Source: Olivibacter domesticus
Lineage (GTDB): Bacteria; Bacteroidota; Bacteroidia; Sphingobacteriales; Sphingobacteriaceae
Direction: 5' to 3'
DNA length: 64,000 bases
Assembly (NCBI RefSeq): GCF_900109575.1
Contig: NZ_FOAF01000003.1
Span: forward strand, 124,001-188,000
Below, in pieces: positions 28,306 to 37,576 of this stretch. The notes under the pieces are model-generated. The model made no database searches. It worked only from the letters and a program-made list of their open reading frames with translations, and was not told the origin of the DNA. The translations under genes were made by a program, and so were the position numbers. Numbering within the stretch: position 1 is the first letter of the stretch; each line of letters begins with the position of its first letter.

Positions 28306-31300
28306 ATGGCCAATATATCACCAGTAAAAATATTAAAAGCTTCTGCAGGTTCGGGAAAAACCTTTAACCTGACGGCACATTATATTTCGTTGCTCTTCAA
28401 GGAAAATAGTAGCTTTTCACAAATTTTAGCTATAACCTTTACGAATAAGGCTACAGCTGAAATGAAGCACAGGATACTTTCGGTATTAGAGAGCTTGGCA
28501 TTAGATAACGGCGAATATGACGATTACAAAAATATTATACAGAAACTGAATCCACAGTTGTCAAACATTGAAATTAGCCTACGAGCGCAACATATTTACA
28601 GACAAATACTTCATCATTATGGACAGTTTGCAGTAAGTACCATTGATGGTTTTGTACAAAAAATTATTAGGAGCTTTAGTTATGAATTAGAAATAGGCTC
28701 TTCTTACCGGTTGGAGATGAATATAGACAAGGTTAAAAAGGACCTTGCTTTGCGTTTAAATAACGTATTAAATGATCGACCTGATCTCCTTAAGTGGGTC
28801 ATAAATTACGCACGGGAACAAATTGAAAACGGTAAACATTGGAATTATACAAATACGCTCTTAGAATTATCTAACGAACTTTTTAAAGAGCGTTATCAGC
28901 CCTTTCACAATGCAATCAAAGAGTTAAAAAAGGAAGATAGGTTTACTGTTTTTGAAACCATTAGCGATATAAATAGAGAAAGTATTAAATCCTTTGAAAA
29001 CGATTTTGTTGTTTATTTCACAGAAGCAAAAAACTGCTACATTAAACATGCCGTTGATATTAATCAATTTCAGGGAAAAACAAGAAACCCTATCTCGAAG
29101 CTCGGAGAATCCTTTGAATCGATAAACTTTTTTACACTTTATGAAAAATTAGTGCCTTTTATTGATGTGCCAGAGAAATGGCAGGCCAAAAGGCTTGGTG
29201 ATCAAATGCAGTTCCTTTACGATGAATTAAATCCTATTTTAAAAAAAATCCACCGTTATTATCAAGAAAATGCTCCGGAATATTATTTGGCACAAGCATT
29301 AAAGGAGAATATTTATTACCTAAATCTTTTACAAGAAATGGGTTCGCTATTACGTGACTACCGAGAGGACAATGGTGTAATGCTTATAAGCGAATCTCAA
29401 ACTTTGCTGAACGAAATAAACAAAACCAGCTTAGATAATACTTCTTTTATCTGGGAGAAAGTTGGTACTCATTTTAAGCATCTCCTCTTTGACGAATTTC
29501 AGGACACCTCTTCCAATCAATGGAGCAATTTTGTTCCTCTTTTATTAAATATGTTGGCGGAAGCCGAACCCAATACTTCACTAGCAGATCACCTTATTGT
29601 GGGAGATATTAAGCAGAGTATATACCGTTGGAGGAGTGGAGACTGGACCTTATTGGATAAAAAGGTAGTTTCCGACTTAGGAAAAAACCGTACACAAGAA
29701 GATAGCTTACAGGAGAACTATAGAAGTTTAGAAAACATTATTGACTTTAATAATTTTCTGTATAAACATGGCCCAAGGTGGTTACAAGAACAGCTCAATG
29801 ATAAGGTAAAAAATGGGATAGGAGAGGAGGCATATGAAGAATGGTGGCAAAAAGAAGGTTTTAATCAAAGTATCGTTAGGGCATATGAAACAAGTTTTCA
29901 ACAGAAACCCCTTAATAAAGGCAGTGGCAATAAAGGAGGGAAAGTAAATGTAAAAATGCTTCCTATAGAAAAAGGCAACAGGTCTTCCAGGCAAACCCAA
30001 ACAAAAGAACACGCTTTGCTCGCTTTAGGTAATCAAATTTTAGCGTGGATACAAATAGGCAAATACCTGCCCGGCCAAATAGGTATTCTTGTAAGAACAA
30101 ATAAAGAAGCTCAAGACGTTATCGAACATTTGCTATCCATTCAACAATCATTATCTACAGAAGAAAGGTTTAATGTAATTTCTGGTGAAGCCTTGATGCT
30201 GCTTAACAACAGAGCCATAAAGCTCCTCATTAATAGCTTAACCGTAATGATAAGCAATGCCAAGGATGCGGCTACTTTCAAAGCCAATTGCTTATACCTT
30301 TTTCATCAAAAGGAAAACGAATCCTTTGATATAAATAATAATATTTGGTTTAATTTAACAGATAGCCAAGATATCAATATATGGGGACGCACTTTACCTC
30401 ATTCAATAAAAGAGAATTGGGAGACCGCTCAACAACGTCCACTCAGTGAGTTAATTGAACTTCTTATTCGTGGTTATGGCCTCGATACAAATGAAAGCGA
30501 TATACCTTATTTACTAGCTTTTAAAGATCTTATTGCAAAATTTACCCATCAGGGAGAACAAAGTATACTTTCCTTTTTAACTTATTGGAAAGAAGAAGGA
30601 GTAAAAAAAGCACTCCCAGCTGGAGAAGGTATTGATGCCGTGGAAATACTTACTATACACAAGTCGAAAGGACTCGCCTTCGATGTCGTAATGATTCCAT
30701 TCTGCTCCTGGAGCTTAGATGCTAATCATTTAAGAGACTTTTGGGTAAATACAACAAATACTAGTTATGATATATTAAAAGCAGTACCTGTTAAATATAA
30801 TGCAAATAAAGTAGGGAAGTCAAGCTTATATAAAGCATATTTTGAAGAGATGCTCTTTAATTATCTAGACGCGTTAAATATGTTATATGTTGCAACAACT
30901 CGAACCATTCGAGAACTTTATATAACCGTACCTGGAGAAACTTCTTCCCCTAATCTCATTGCCGATTTATTAATCAATGTATTAAAACAATTCAATGAGG
31001 AATTAAACGTACCTTATGAACAGGGGATTACCTTTCCAAAAGAAGAATATCCATTTAAAAAGAAACAATTCATGACAACAAAAAAGGTTGCAAAGGGAAG
31101 CGTAAACCTTTGGGGTAATGGAGCGCTGTGGACTTGGAGCTTATCAAGATATCCTATTAGTGAGCATCTTAATCATGCATTAAATAACCAAAAAATCAAA
31201 ACAGAGCTTCTCGTCCTTGGAGAGCAAGATGCAAATATCCGATTAGGTTTATTGCTTCATGAATTATTATCTAAGATTATGTCGCCTCAAGATTTACCGC

Positions 31301-31674
31301 ATTTATTGACTAAAATGCTAGCAGAAGGTTTTATCAAAAAGGAAGAGGTTTCAATACTTAAGGAAAGAATTCTTCTCATTCTTGATAATCGAGATATTAA
31401 AGAACTTTTTGAAAGAGGATATAAAAGCCTAAATGAACAAAGTATAATAAACAAAGATGGCAGGGTATTCCGTCCAGATAAAGTACTCTTTGGCCCCTCA
31501 GAAACTATTATACTTGATTTTAAGTTTACTGGCAAGAAGAACGAAAGCTTCATTAATAAAGATCATATAAATCAAGTAAAGGAATACAAAAATCTGTTAT
31601 CAGAAATGGGATACCCAAGCGTTCAAGGTTATCTGTTCTATGCATTCTTTAACACATTAGTTCCGGTTCAATAG
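28306..31674 (+). CDS. addA: AddA/RecB-like UvrD-family helicase with C-terminal nuclease
   Basis: An 1122-residue superfamily-1A helicase of the double-strand-break repair type. Walker A is ASAGSGKT (12-19) and Walker B DEFQD (396-400). Motif III/IV region reads GDIKQSIYRWRSGD, motif V lies at IHKSKGLAFDVV and motif VI at YVATTRTIREL. A PD-(D/E)XK nuclease domain lies at the end, with ILDFKF near 1068-1073 and the QVKEYKNLL helix. The next gene, 20 bases downstream, encodes the paired nuclease subunit. Together they should resect DNA ends for recombination. Bacteroidota versions diverge strongly from B. subtilis AddA, so the symbol is a functional analogy. Confidence 0.87.
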   Translation: MANISPVKILKASAGSGKTFNLTAHYISLLFKENSSFSQILAITFTNKATAEMKHRILSVLESLALDNGEYDDYKNIIQKLNPQLSNIEISLRAQHIYRQILHHYGQFAVSTIDGFVQKIIRSFSYELEIGSSYRLEMNIDKVKKDLALRLNNVLNDRPDLLKWVINYAREQIENGKHWNYTNTLLELSNELFKERYQPFHNAIKELKKEDRFTVFETISDINRESIKSFENDFVVYFTEAKNCYIKHAVDINQFQGKTRNPISKLGESFESINFFTLYEKLVPFIDVPEKWQAKRLGDQMQFLYDELNPILKKIHRYYQENAPEYYLAQALKENIYYLNLLQEMGSLLRDYREDNGVMLISESQTLLNEINKTSLDNTSFIWEKVGTHFKHLLFDEFQDTSSNQWSNFVPLLLNMLAEAEPNTSLADHLIVGDIKQSIYRWRSGDWTLLDKKVVSDLGKNRTQEDSLQENYRSLENIIDFNNFLYKHGPRWLQEQLNDKVKNGIGEEAYEEWWQKEGFNQSIVRAYETSFQQKPLNKGSGNKGGKVNVKMLPIEKGNRSSRQTQTKEHALLALGNQILAWIQIGKYLPGQIGILVRTNKEAQDVIEHLLSIQQSLSTEERFNVISGEALMLLNNRAIKLLINSLTVMISNAKDAATFKANCLYLFHQKENESFDINNNIWFNLTDSQDINIWGRTLPHSIKENWETAQQRPLSELIELLIRGYGLDTNESDIPYLLAFKDLIAKFTHQGEQSILSFLTYWKEEGVKKALPAGEGIDAVEILTIHKSKGLAFDVVMIPFCSWSLDANHLRDFWVNTTNTSYDILKAVPVKYNANKVGKSSLYKAYFEEMLFNYLDALNMLYVATTRTIRELYITVPGETSSPNLIADLLINVLKQFNEELNVPYEQGITFPKEEYPFKKKQFMTTKKVAKGSVNLWGNGALWTWSLSRYPISEHLNHALNNQKIKTELLVLGEQDANIRLGLLLHELLSKIMSPQDLPHLLTKMLAEGFIKKEEVSILKERILLILDNRDIKELFERGYKSLNEQSIINKDGRVFRPDKVLFGPSETIILDFKFTGKKNESFINKDHINQVKEYKNLLSEMGYPSVQGYLFYAFFNTLVPVQ

Positions 31675-31694
31675 AATTAATAAATATTTAATAC

Positions 31695-34571
31695 ATGATT
31701 CCCTTTTTAAAAGACGTTGCGGCAGACCTAATCCGAAGATATGGCGATAACCTAAAGGATATTGCCATCATTTTTAATAACAAACGGCCAGAAGTGTATA
31801 TGAAAAAGTACTTCGCTGAAATACTTAATAAACCTATTTGGAGTCCTTCATTTTATACCATACAAGATTTTTTTAAACAGGGTAATATAGAAGTTGAGGC
31901 CGACAAAATAAGTCAGGTTGTGTTACTGCATGATTGTTATACGAAGCTTTTGCATGAACAAAAACAAGAACCTTTAAGCATAGATCGCTTTTTTCCTATT
32001 GCTGAAACCATCCTGAGCGATTTTTCACAAATAGATTACGAATTGGTTGATCCTGAAGCCATTTTTCAAGACGTTCATGATCTTGCAAAAATTGAAAAGC
32101 AATTCCAGTTTCTTACCGAAGAGCAAATTTCCTTTTTGGAAAATTTTTGGAAATCCTTCAATCAGTATGGGCAAGAACAAATTAGAGAAAAGTTCATCCA
32201 ATTATGGAAGATAATGCCTCTTTTATATACCCATTTCAAGAACACACTTGAGAAGCAGGGTAAAACAACTACAGCAAGCATGTACAGGAAAGCGGCTCTC
32301 GCTCAGAATCCCAATAGCCAATTAACAGATCCATTCATAAAATTAATTTTTGTTGGTTTTAATGCATTAAACAAAGCAGAAGGAATCTTATTTAAAAAAT
32401 GGCAAGACACAGGTAAAGCACTGTTCTATTTCGATGCAGATCAATATTATGTGCTGGATAAGTTACAAGAGGCCGGTCTTTTTATTCGCAAAAATCTATA
32501 TCAGTTCCAATTGAAAAATGCTTTTGAAGATTTTCCAGATCTACTTAAAACTAAAAGTGCAAAAATAAATATCGTAGAAGCCTCTGGTTTTACTGCTCAG
32601 ACTAAGATTTTAGATGCTTTATTGCACAATAAGGTGGATTCTACCGCCATTTTACTTGCCGATGAGAACTTATTGGTACCTACCTTACAAAGCATCCCGC
32701 AAGAGCTAGACATTAATATTACCATGGGGTTCCCCTTAAATCAATCACCCATTTACGGCATTATTGACATATGGTTAAATGTACAAGAGTCTTACCTTAA
32801 TACTAAAAGCCATTCTATTTCATATAAAGATATTGAACGTTATCTAACACATCCTTTTATTAAGGTGGCCTCGACCGACAAAAAAGCGATACGACAAAAA
32901 ATAAAGGAAAATAATCTCATTCAGTTCCCTTATGAAGAAATGGCAAAATATGCGGATGTAAACCCTTTTTTCAAGAAAGAATATAATGCGCTTTCCTTGA
33001 TAACAGCTCTCGAAGAATTATTGAAAAATACACTCCAACAAAGAAGAGAAGATGGGCAATTAACGCTAATAGAAGCAAGTATTTTGACTAAAACATTTCA
33101 AGAATTAAATAACTTATATGATAGTATATCTTCCTATCCTTCTCTGCAAAAGGCAGCACTTACATTTATAATCGCTATGATTAGAAAACACTTTCAAAGT
33201 ATAAATGCGGCCATAGAGGGAGATCCTTTAAAAGGTATACAAATTATGGGATTGCTTGAAAGCAGGAATCTCGATTTTGAAGAGGTTTATCTATTAGGTG
33301 CAAACGACGGTGTTCTTCCCAAAAAGAATTTTGCTAGTACTTTCATTCCTGATGCAATCAGAAGAGCATATGGTCTTCCCGTACTGGAAAATCAAGAAGC
33401 ACTTTCTGCATATCTATTCTACAGATTATTACATAGAACAGAACGGTTAACAATCGTATACAATAACCAGATAGATGACACAAGTACAGGTGAAATAAGC
33501 CGTTTTATTAAACAGTTATCCTTTGAAAGCAAATTTACCTTTAATATCCTTAAACAACAGCAAGAAACAACTACTTCAGAATTGCCACTCCCATTAAGTA
33601 TTAAAAAAACAGATCAAGTAGCCGAAACACTGAATATGTTTTTAAACGGTAATAAAAAAATTTCAGCTACTGCACTGACTAATTATTTACAATCCCCTTT
33701 GTTGTTTTTTCTAAAAAATATTGCTCAAATTAAAGAACCGGATCTTTTAATTGAAGATTTTCAAGTGAATAAAATTGGTTCCATTTTACATGAAGTATTG
33801 CAATGGTTCTATGAAGAATTAAAAAAAGAAAATGCTAATATAACAGCAGACCGAATTAAAGGAAAGCAACTTCAGTTAGCTGATCTTTGTTTAAAAGCCC
33901 TTTCGAAAACCTTTTACAACGATAAAGACTTCTTAACATTCGAGAAAACCAATAGTATGGAAAAAATTATCCTACAGATTGTTGAGGATTATGCGCATAT
34001 CATTTTAAAGGAAGATATAAACACCGCCCCCTTTAAAATCATTGAACTTGAAAACAATCAGGATTATGTTGTAGATTTTCCCATTATCGTAAATGGGATG
34101 GAAAAAATAGTAAAACTGCAAGGTATTATCGATCGTGTTGACGAAAAAGGGGGGAATATTAGAATTGTAGACTATAAAACCGGAAGCGATACATTAGAAT
34201 ACATGAAAAACAATGAAGATCTATTTGACGCCACAGATACTAAATTCAATAAAGCACTTGTTCAGACTTTATTTTATACCTACATCTATGAAAAACGAAG
34301 TGGCAAAACAAATGTAGAACCACATTTATATACGATAAGAAAATTAAAAGAAGAAGGCTCCTTCTTTTATAATGATAAAGAACCTTTAGCAGGTGAAAAA
34401 TTAACTACATTGAAAGAAATTTTTGTTATCAAACTCAAAGAGACTTTAGAAGAAATTTTTAATACAGCTGTACCTTTTAAACACAATCAGGGTGTTATTT
34501 TACCTTATAATGAATCATATGAAGAATTTTTCAGAACATCCTCTATAACTAGCCCAGAAGTAGAAATTTAA
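31695..34571 (+). CDS. addB: AddB-like PD-(D/E)XK nuclease subunit
   Basis: A 958-residue partner of the upstream helicase. The central part is a helicase-like fold lacking a Walker A motif, as in AddB; the conserved GIQIMGLLESRNLDFEEVYL and LGANDGVLP stretch is near 514-545. The C-terminal nuclease shows GIIDRVDEKGGNIRIVDYKTG (as motif region, near 813-833). Family members usually end in a cysteine cluster that staples the nuclease domain with an iron-sulphur centre. Here the corresponding end reads VPFKHNQGVILPYNESYEEF and contains no cysteine. It is co-transcribed with the helicase gene. Confidence 0.83.
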   Translation: MIPFLKDVAADLIRRYGDNLKDIAIIFNNKRPEVYMKKYFAEILNKPIWSPSFYTIQDFFKQGNIEVEADKISQVVLLHDCYTKLLHEQKQEPLSIDRFFPIAETILSDFSQIDYELVDPEAIFQDVHDLAKIEKQFQFLTEEQISFLENFWKSFNQYGQEQIREKFIQLWKIMPLLYTHFKNTLEKQGKTTTASMYRKAALAQNPNSQLTDPFIKLIFVGFNALNKAEGILFKKWQDTGKALFYFDADQYYVLDKLQEAGLFIRKNLYQFQLKNAFEDFPDLLKTKSAKINIVEASGFTAQTKILDALLHNKVDSTAILLADENLLVPTLQSIPQELDINITMGFPLNQSPIYGIIDIWLNVQESYLNTKSHSISYKDIERYLTHPFIKVASTDKKAIRQKIKENNLIQFPYEEMAKYADVNPFFKKEYNALSLITALEELLKNTLQQRREDGQLTLIEASILTKTFQELNNLYDSISSYPSLQKAALTFIIAMIRKHFQSINAAIEGDPLKGIQIMGLLESRNLDFEEVYLLGANDGVLPKKNFASTFIPDAIRRAYGLPVLENQEALSAYLFYRLLHRTERLTIVYNNQIDDTSTGEISRFIKQLSFESKFTFNILKQQQETTTSELPLPLSIKKTDQVAETLNMFLNGNKKISATALTNYLQSPLLFFLKNIAQIKEPDLLIEDFQVNKIGSILHEVLQWFYEELKKENANITADRIKGKQLQLADLCLKALSKTFYNDKDFLTFEKTNSMEKIILQIVEDYAHIILKEDINTAPFKIIELENNQDYVVDFPIIVNGMEKIVKLQGIIDRVDEKGGNIRIVDYKTGSDTLEYMKNNEDLFDATDTKFNKALVQTLFYTYIYEKRSGKTNVEPHLYTIRKLKEEGSFFYNDKEPLAGEKLTTLKEIFVIKLKETLEEIFNTAVPFKHNQGVILPYNESYEEFFRTSSITSPEVEI

Positions 34572-34617
34572 TAAAAATGAAATATAGAACATCCTTCATA
34601 TTTTCAACTTTTTAAAG

Positions 34618-34625
34618 TACTTTTG
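34618..34625 (+). promoter_or_regulatory. -7 promoter box of pdhB
   Basis: TACTTTTG is an exact TAnnTTTG match, 39 bases before the pdhB ATG. It overlaps an in-frame upstream TTG at 34623, which rules that codon out as the start. Confidence 0.55.
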
Positions 34626-34664
34626 CGTACAAAAATTGATTTTACATTACATTACTTATATCTA

Positions 34665-35648
34665 ATGAGAGAAATACAGTTCAGAGAAGCACTTCGAGAA
34701 GCACTAAGCGAAGAAATGCGCAAAGACGACAAGATTTTCTTGATGGGCGAAGAAGTTGCAGAATATAATGGTGCTTATAAAGTAAGCCAAGGTATGCTCG
34801 ATGAATTCGGAGCTAAGCGTGTTATCGATACCCCTATTGCCGAATTAGGCTTTGCTGGTATCGGTATTGGTGCGGCCATGCAGGGATTAAAGCCAATCAT
34901 AGAATTTATGACCTTTAACTTCTCCCTTGTCGCAATAGATCAGATTATTAATGGCGCAGCTAAAATACATTCTATGAGCGGCGGTCAGTATTCCTGCCCG
35001 ATTGTCTTTAGAGGACCAACAGGTAATGCAGGGCAACTTGGTGCGCAACACTCCCAAAATTTTGAGAACTGGTATGCTAACTGTCCAGGTCTAAAGGTCG
35101 TAGTTCCATCAAATCCTTACGATGCAAAAGGTTTATTAAAACAATCGATTCTTGATCCAGATCCAGTGATATTCATGGAGTCAGAAGTAATGTATGGAGA
35201 TAAAGGAGAAGTCCCTGAAGAAGAATACTATCTTGAATTAGGTAAAGCGCATAAAATACAAGAAGGGTCTGATGTTACTATCGTTTCTTTTGGAAAAATG
35301 ATCCCTCGCGTAGTAAAACCTGCTGTTGAAGAATTAGAAAAAGAAGGAATTTCAGTAGATCTGTTAGATTTAAGAACTGTTAGGCCTATTGACTATAAAT
35401 CAATTATCGAATCCGTTAAAAAAACCAACCGATTGGTAATTGTAGAAGAAGCTTGGCCCTTGGCATCGATTTCTTCGGAAATTTCATTCAATGTACAAAA
35501 GAACGCTTTTGATTATTTGGATGCTCCTATCGTTAGAGTTACTTCCGCTGACGTACCCTTACCTTACGCCCCCACACTAATTGAAGAAGCATTACCAAGC
35601 ATTAAGAAGATTGTTAATGCTGTAAAAGAAGTGTCTTACGCTAAATAA
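34665..35648 (+). CDS. pdhB: Pyruvate dehydrogenase E1 component, beta subunit
   Basis: A 327-residue E1-beta subunit that, with E1-alpha, decarboxylates pyruvate using thiamine diphosphate. Seen motifs are FLMGEEVAEYNGAYKVS, the ThDP-binding Glu in that segment, DTPIAELGFAGIGIGAA, FRGPTGNAGQLGAQHSQ and VEEAWPLASISSEIS. ATG at 34665 gives the family-typical N-terminus MREIQFREALREAL. The E1-alpha and E2 genes are not in the window. A strong terminator follows, so it is transcribed alone or as last gene. Confidence 0.95.
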   Translation: MREIQFREALREALSEEMRKDDKIFLMGEEVAEYNGAYKVSQGMLDEFGAKRVIDTPIAELGFAGIGIGAAMQGLKPIIEFMTFNFSLVAIDQIINGAAKIHSMSGGQYSCPIVFRGPTGNAGQLGAQHSQNFENWYANCPGLKVVVPSNPYDAKGLLKQSILDPDPVIFMESEVMYGDKGEVPEEEYYLELGKAHKIQEGSDVTIVSFGKMIPRVVKPAVEELEKEGISVDLLDLRTVRPIDYKSIIESVKKTNRLVIVEEAWPLASISSEISFNVQKNAFDYLDAPIVRVTSADVPLPYAPTLIEEALPSIKKIVNAVKEVSYAK

Positions 35649-35670
35649 GCTTCCCAATAAAAATACAGAG

Positions 35671-35703
35671 AAGGTCTGGTTAGTTGTAACCAGACCTTTT
35701 TTA
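35671..35703 (+). terminator. Rho-independent terminator after pdhB
   Basis: A perfect 12-base stem (AAGGTCTGGTTA / TAACCAGACCTT) with a GTTG loop and a T-run, 23 bases after the pdhB stop. Confidence 0.88.
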
Positions 35704-35831
35704 CGTTTACAAAACGAATATTCTTAAAACGACATTATCCACTCGTTATATTATTATCATCGTCCGACAACAAAAACTTCAAAAAATATATAAACGATAA
35801 AAAGACATCTTTTATATACTTTAGTTTGATA

Positions 35832-35881
35832 GTAGTTTTTATAAAAAATCGCATTTTAATCGTTTTTATAACAAAAACTAC
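35832..35881. repeat. Long AT-rich inverted repeat next to the lrp stop codon
   Basis: The outer arms are GTAGTTTTT (35832-35840) and AAAAACTAC (35873-35881), with inner pairing of ATAAAAA with TTTTTAT. It abuts the stop codon of the leftward Lrp-type gene. It may serve as its terminator, although no clean T-run follows. Confidence 0.45.
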
Positions 35882-35882
35882 A

Positions 35883-36356
35883 TTAAATGAGACTAATTTG
35901 TCGCTTTATACTCTCTTCCAACGATATTATTGTCTCAGTTCTGGCAATTCCTTTGATTGCTTGGATGTCTTCATTCAAAACATGGCGTAAATGGTTAGTA
36001 TCTCTACATATAATTTTAGCAAACATGCTATATTGACCCGTACAATAATGTAATTCTACTACTTCTTTAACCTGTTTTAGTTGTTCAACTGCTGTTTTAT
36101 ACTGAGAACCCTTCTCTAAATAGATACCTAGGAAGGCACATATATCAAAACCTACAGATTGAGGGTTAATAATTAGATTAGAACCTCTAATAATCCCTAA
36201 TTCTTCCATTTTTTTCATTCGAACATGTATAGTTCCACCAGAAACTACTAGTTTTTTAGCAATTTCCGTGTACGGAACCGATGCATCGTTCATCAAAATC
36301 GATAAAATTTGGGTATCAAGGTTATCAAGTTCTAAATATTGGGACTTTTTTTCCAT
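35883..36356 (-). CDS. Lrp/AsnC family transcriptional regulator
   Basis: A 157-residue regulator. The N-terminal helix-turn-helix (about 8-60) contains LDNLDTQILSILMNDASVPY and VSGGTIHVRMKKMEELGII. The C-terminal RAM ligand-binding domain (about 70-150) has CAFLGIYLEKGS and VVELHYCTGQYSMFAKIICRD. Such proteins form octamers and respond to amino acids. The regulon cannot be told from here; no amino-acid biosynthesis gene is adjacent. A promoter for a rightward transcript lies 75 bases upstream. Confidence 0.93.
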   Translation of the reverse strand: MEKKSQYLELDNLDTQILSILMNDASVPYTEIAKKLVVSGGTIHVRMKKMEELGIIRGSNLIINPQSVGFDICAFLGIYLEKGSQYKTAVEQLKQVKEVVELHYCTGQYSMFAKIICRDTNHLRHVLNEDIQAIKGIARTETIISLEESIKRQISLI

Positions 36357-36430
36357 GATTTTTAAGTATTTCTAAATTATTAGCTATGTATATTAAAAAT
36401 TTAACAAAAATTCAATTTTATAATTTAATA

Positions 36431-36463
36431 TTTGGTAATTATTATGAAGTTTTATTATGTTTG
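36431..36463 (+). promoter_or_regulatory. Full promoter of a candidate small RNA
   Basis: TTTG at 36431-36434, 21 bases, then TATGTTTG at 36456-36463. This exactly matches the Bacteroidota sigma-A pattern on the + strand, where no protein gene follows before a terminator at 36571. Confidence 0.6.
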
Positions 36464-36469
36464 TATCAA

Positions 36470-36605
36470 ACAAAAGGAAATAATTTTTCAAAAAGACGAA
36501 AAGACATTATTCAACTTTTGTTATGGAATTGCCCCCTCAGTTTAATATAGGTTTATAATTGGTTAGCGTTGAAGCTCCTCTCCCAAAGGAGCTTCTTCTT
36601 TTTTT
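36470..36605 (+). ncRNA. Candidate small RNA gene (about 135 nt)
   Basis: A transcript beginning shortly after the promoter at 36431-36463 and ending at the terminator 36571-36605 would be about 135 nt. The only frame inside is an 11-codon one (start 36522, MELPPQFNIGL). It could be a leader peptide or nothing. No rightward protein gene begins until hisS at 37577. I do not recognise a known RNA family; 6S RNA was considered but the required long closed stem is not evident. Confidence 0.45.
36571..36605 (+). terminator. Rho-independent terminator with no protein gene upstream
   Basis: A perfect 9-base stem (GAAGCTCCT / AGGAGCTTC) with a 7-base loop and a T-rich tail. It points rightward, but the nearest upstream rightward protein gene (pdhB) already has its own terminator. 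Confidence 0.75.
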
Positions 36606-36886
36606 AAAAATTAATATCTGAACCCTAGCCATCACCTTCGTAAATATATAATTTTTAATCAAACGCCTTAAATTTAAAATTTTTTTCAAAAATACTGAGT
36701 TTTTCTTCTTTTCGGCGAAATTTCTTCTTTTTATTTTAATATATATGTAAAAAATAACTTACAAACCACTTCTTAGATATTTCTAATCCGTAAAAAGTGT
36801 TTACATCACTTCAGTAATGCTATGTAATAGAAAAAGTAAAATACGGATTGCACAAATGATTTATTACCAACCTAAATAAAAGGCAT
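36606..36886. other. AT-rich intergenic stretch, no gene seen
   Basis: The rest of the gap between the small-RNA terminator and the DUF2911 terminator is very AT-rich, with runs of T and A and no open frame of useful length. I see no convincing promoter or repeat in it. Confidence 0.4.
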
Positions 36887-36913
36887 AAAAAAGGTCCGCC
36901 TATACAGCGAACC
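36887..36913 (-). terminator. Rho-independent terminator of the DUF2911 gene
   Basis: Read leftward: GGTTCGC, loop, GCGGACC (one G-T pair), then six T. It lies 24 bases past the stop of the leftward DUF2911 gene. Confidence 0.75.
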
Positions 36914-36937
36914 CAATATTATAATTAAATTGACGAT

Positions 36938-37450
36938 TTACTTAACAGTAAAGTACGCTTTATAATTTCCCCAAAGTAATTGAACCAACCCTTCTTTGTC
37001 GACCGTAATAGTAAACTGTTCTACAAATTCACTATTTTCCACAGTTGGTACGTCGACACGCAATACATCCGCTTTCTCATCATACTTAGTACCCCATTGA
37101 TCCCAATCCTTACTGAAAATGATCGTTGAGGTTCCTTCTCCGGGAATACTATGCAGCCCATATTTCCCTTTTTTTAATGCTTTACCATCAATCGTTACAT
37201 CCTTTGAAATTTCAAAAGTGGTTGTTTCATTTGCCCCAGTTCTCCATACTTCTCCAATAGGAGCAATATCTTTACCAACAGTTCGGCCCTTAACTGAAGG
37301 TCTGCTATAATCGATGGTGATGGTAACGCCACTGCTTGTTTCCACGTTTACGTTAGCAGGCGGACTGGGCCTTTTACTTTTATCTTGCTGTGCACATGCT
37401 CCCAGAGCAGTAAAGCATAATACGGTAAAAAGTACAAAAAAATTTTTCAT
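36938..37450 (-). CDS. DUF2911 lipoprotein
   Basis: A 170-residue exported protein of the DUF2911 family, common in Bacteroidota. ATG at 37450 gives a signal peptide with a lipobox (FTALGAC, Cys18), so it should be lipid-anchored. An upstream in-frame start at 37492 would bury that signal and is rejected. The domain is a compact beta-sandwich with VTITIDYSRPSVKGR, VWRTGANETTTFEIS and KKGKYGLHSIPGEG. Its molecular function is unknown. It has its own terminator and is divergent from hisS. Confidence 0.88.
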   Translation of the reverse strand: MKNFFVLFTVLCFTALGACAQQDKSKRPSPPANVNVETSSGVTITIDYSRPSVKGRTVGKDIAPIGEVWRTGANETTTFEISKDVTIDGKALKKGKYGLHSIPGEGTSTIIFSKDWDQWGTKYDEKADVLRVDVPTVENSEFVEQFTITVDKEGLVQLLWGNYKAYFTVK

Positions 37451-37564
37451 GTTTTGAGGATAAGAATTTAATTTCCAACTGTAAACAATCAATTTGATTA
37501 AAAGTTTTATATTTTTAAAAGACCGAAGGATATATTCAATAATTCATATCCACAAAATTTTCTC

Positions 37565-37572
37565 TAAGTTTG
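37565..37572 (+). promoter_or_regulatory. -7 promoter box immediately before hisS
   Basis: TAAGTTTG matches TAnnTTTG and ends only 4 bases before the hisS ATG, so transcription would begin at or next to the start codon (a leaderless mRNA). Confidence 0.5.
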
Positions 37573-37576
37573 CGCT

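Noticed and set aside
35732-35745. DnaA-box-like TTATCCACT after pdhB
   Set aside because: A single near match in a short AT-rich gap, without clustering, skew change or parS nearby.
36470-36605. Candidate small RNA as 6S RNA
   Set aside because: The length is too short and the 5' and 3' ends do not form the long closing stem with a central bubble that 6S RNA requires.
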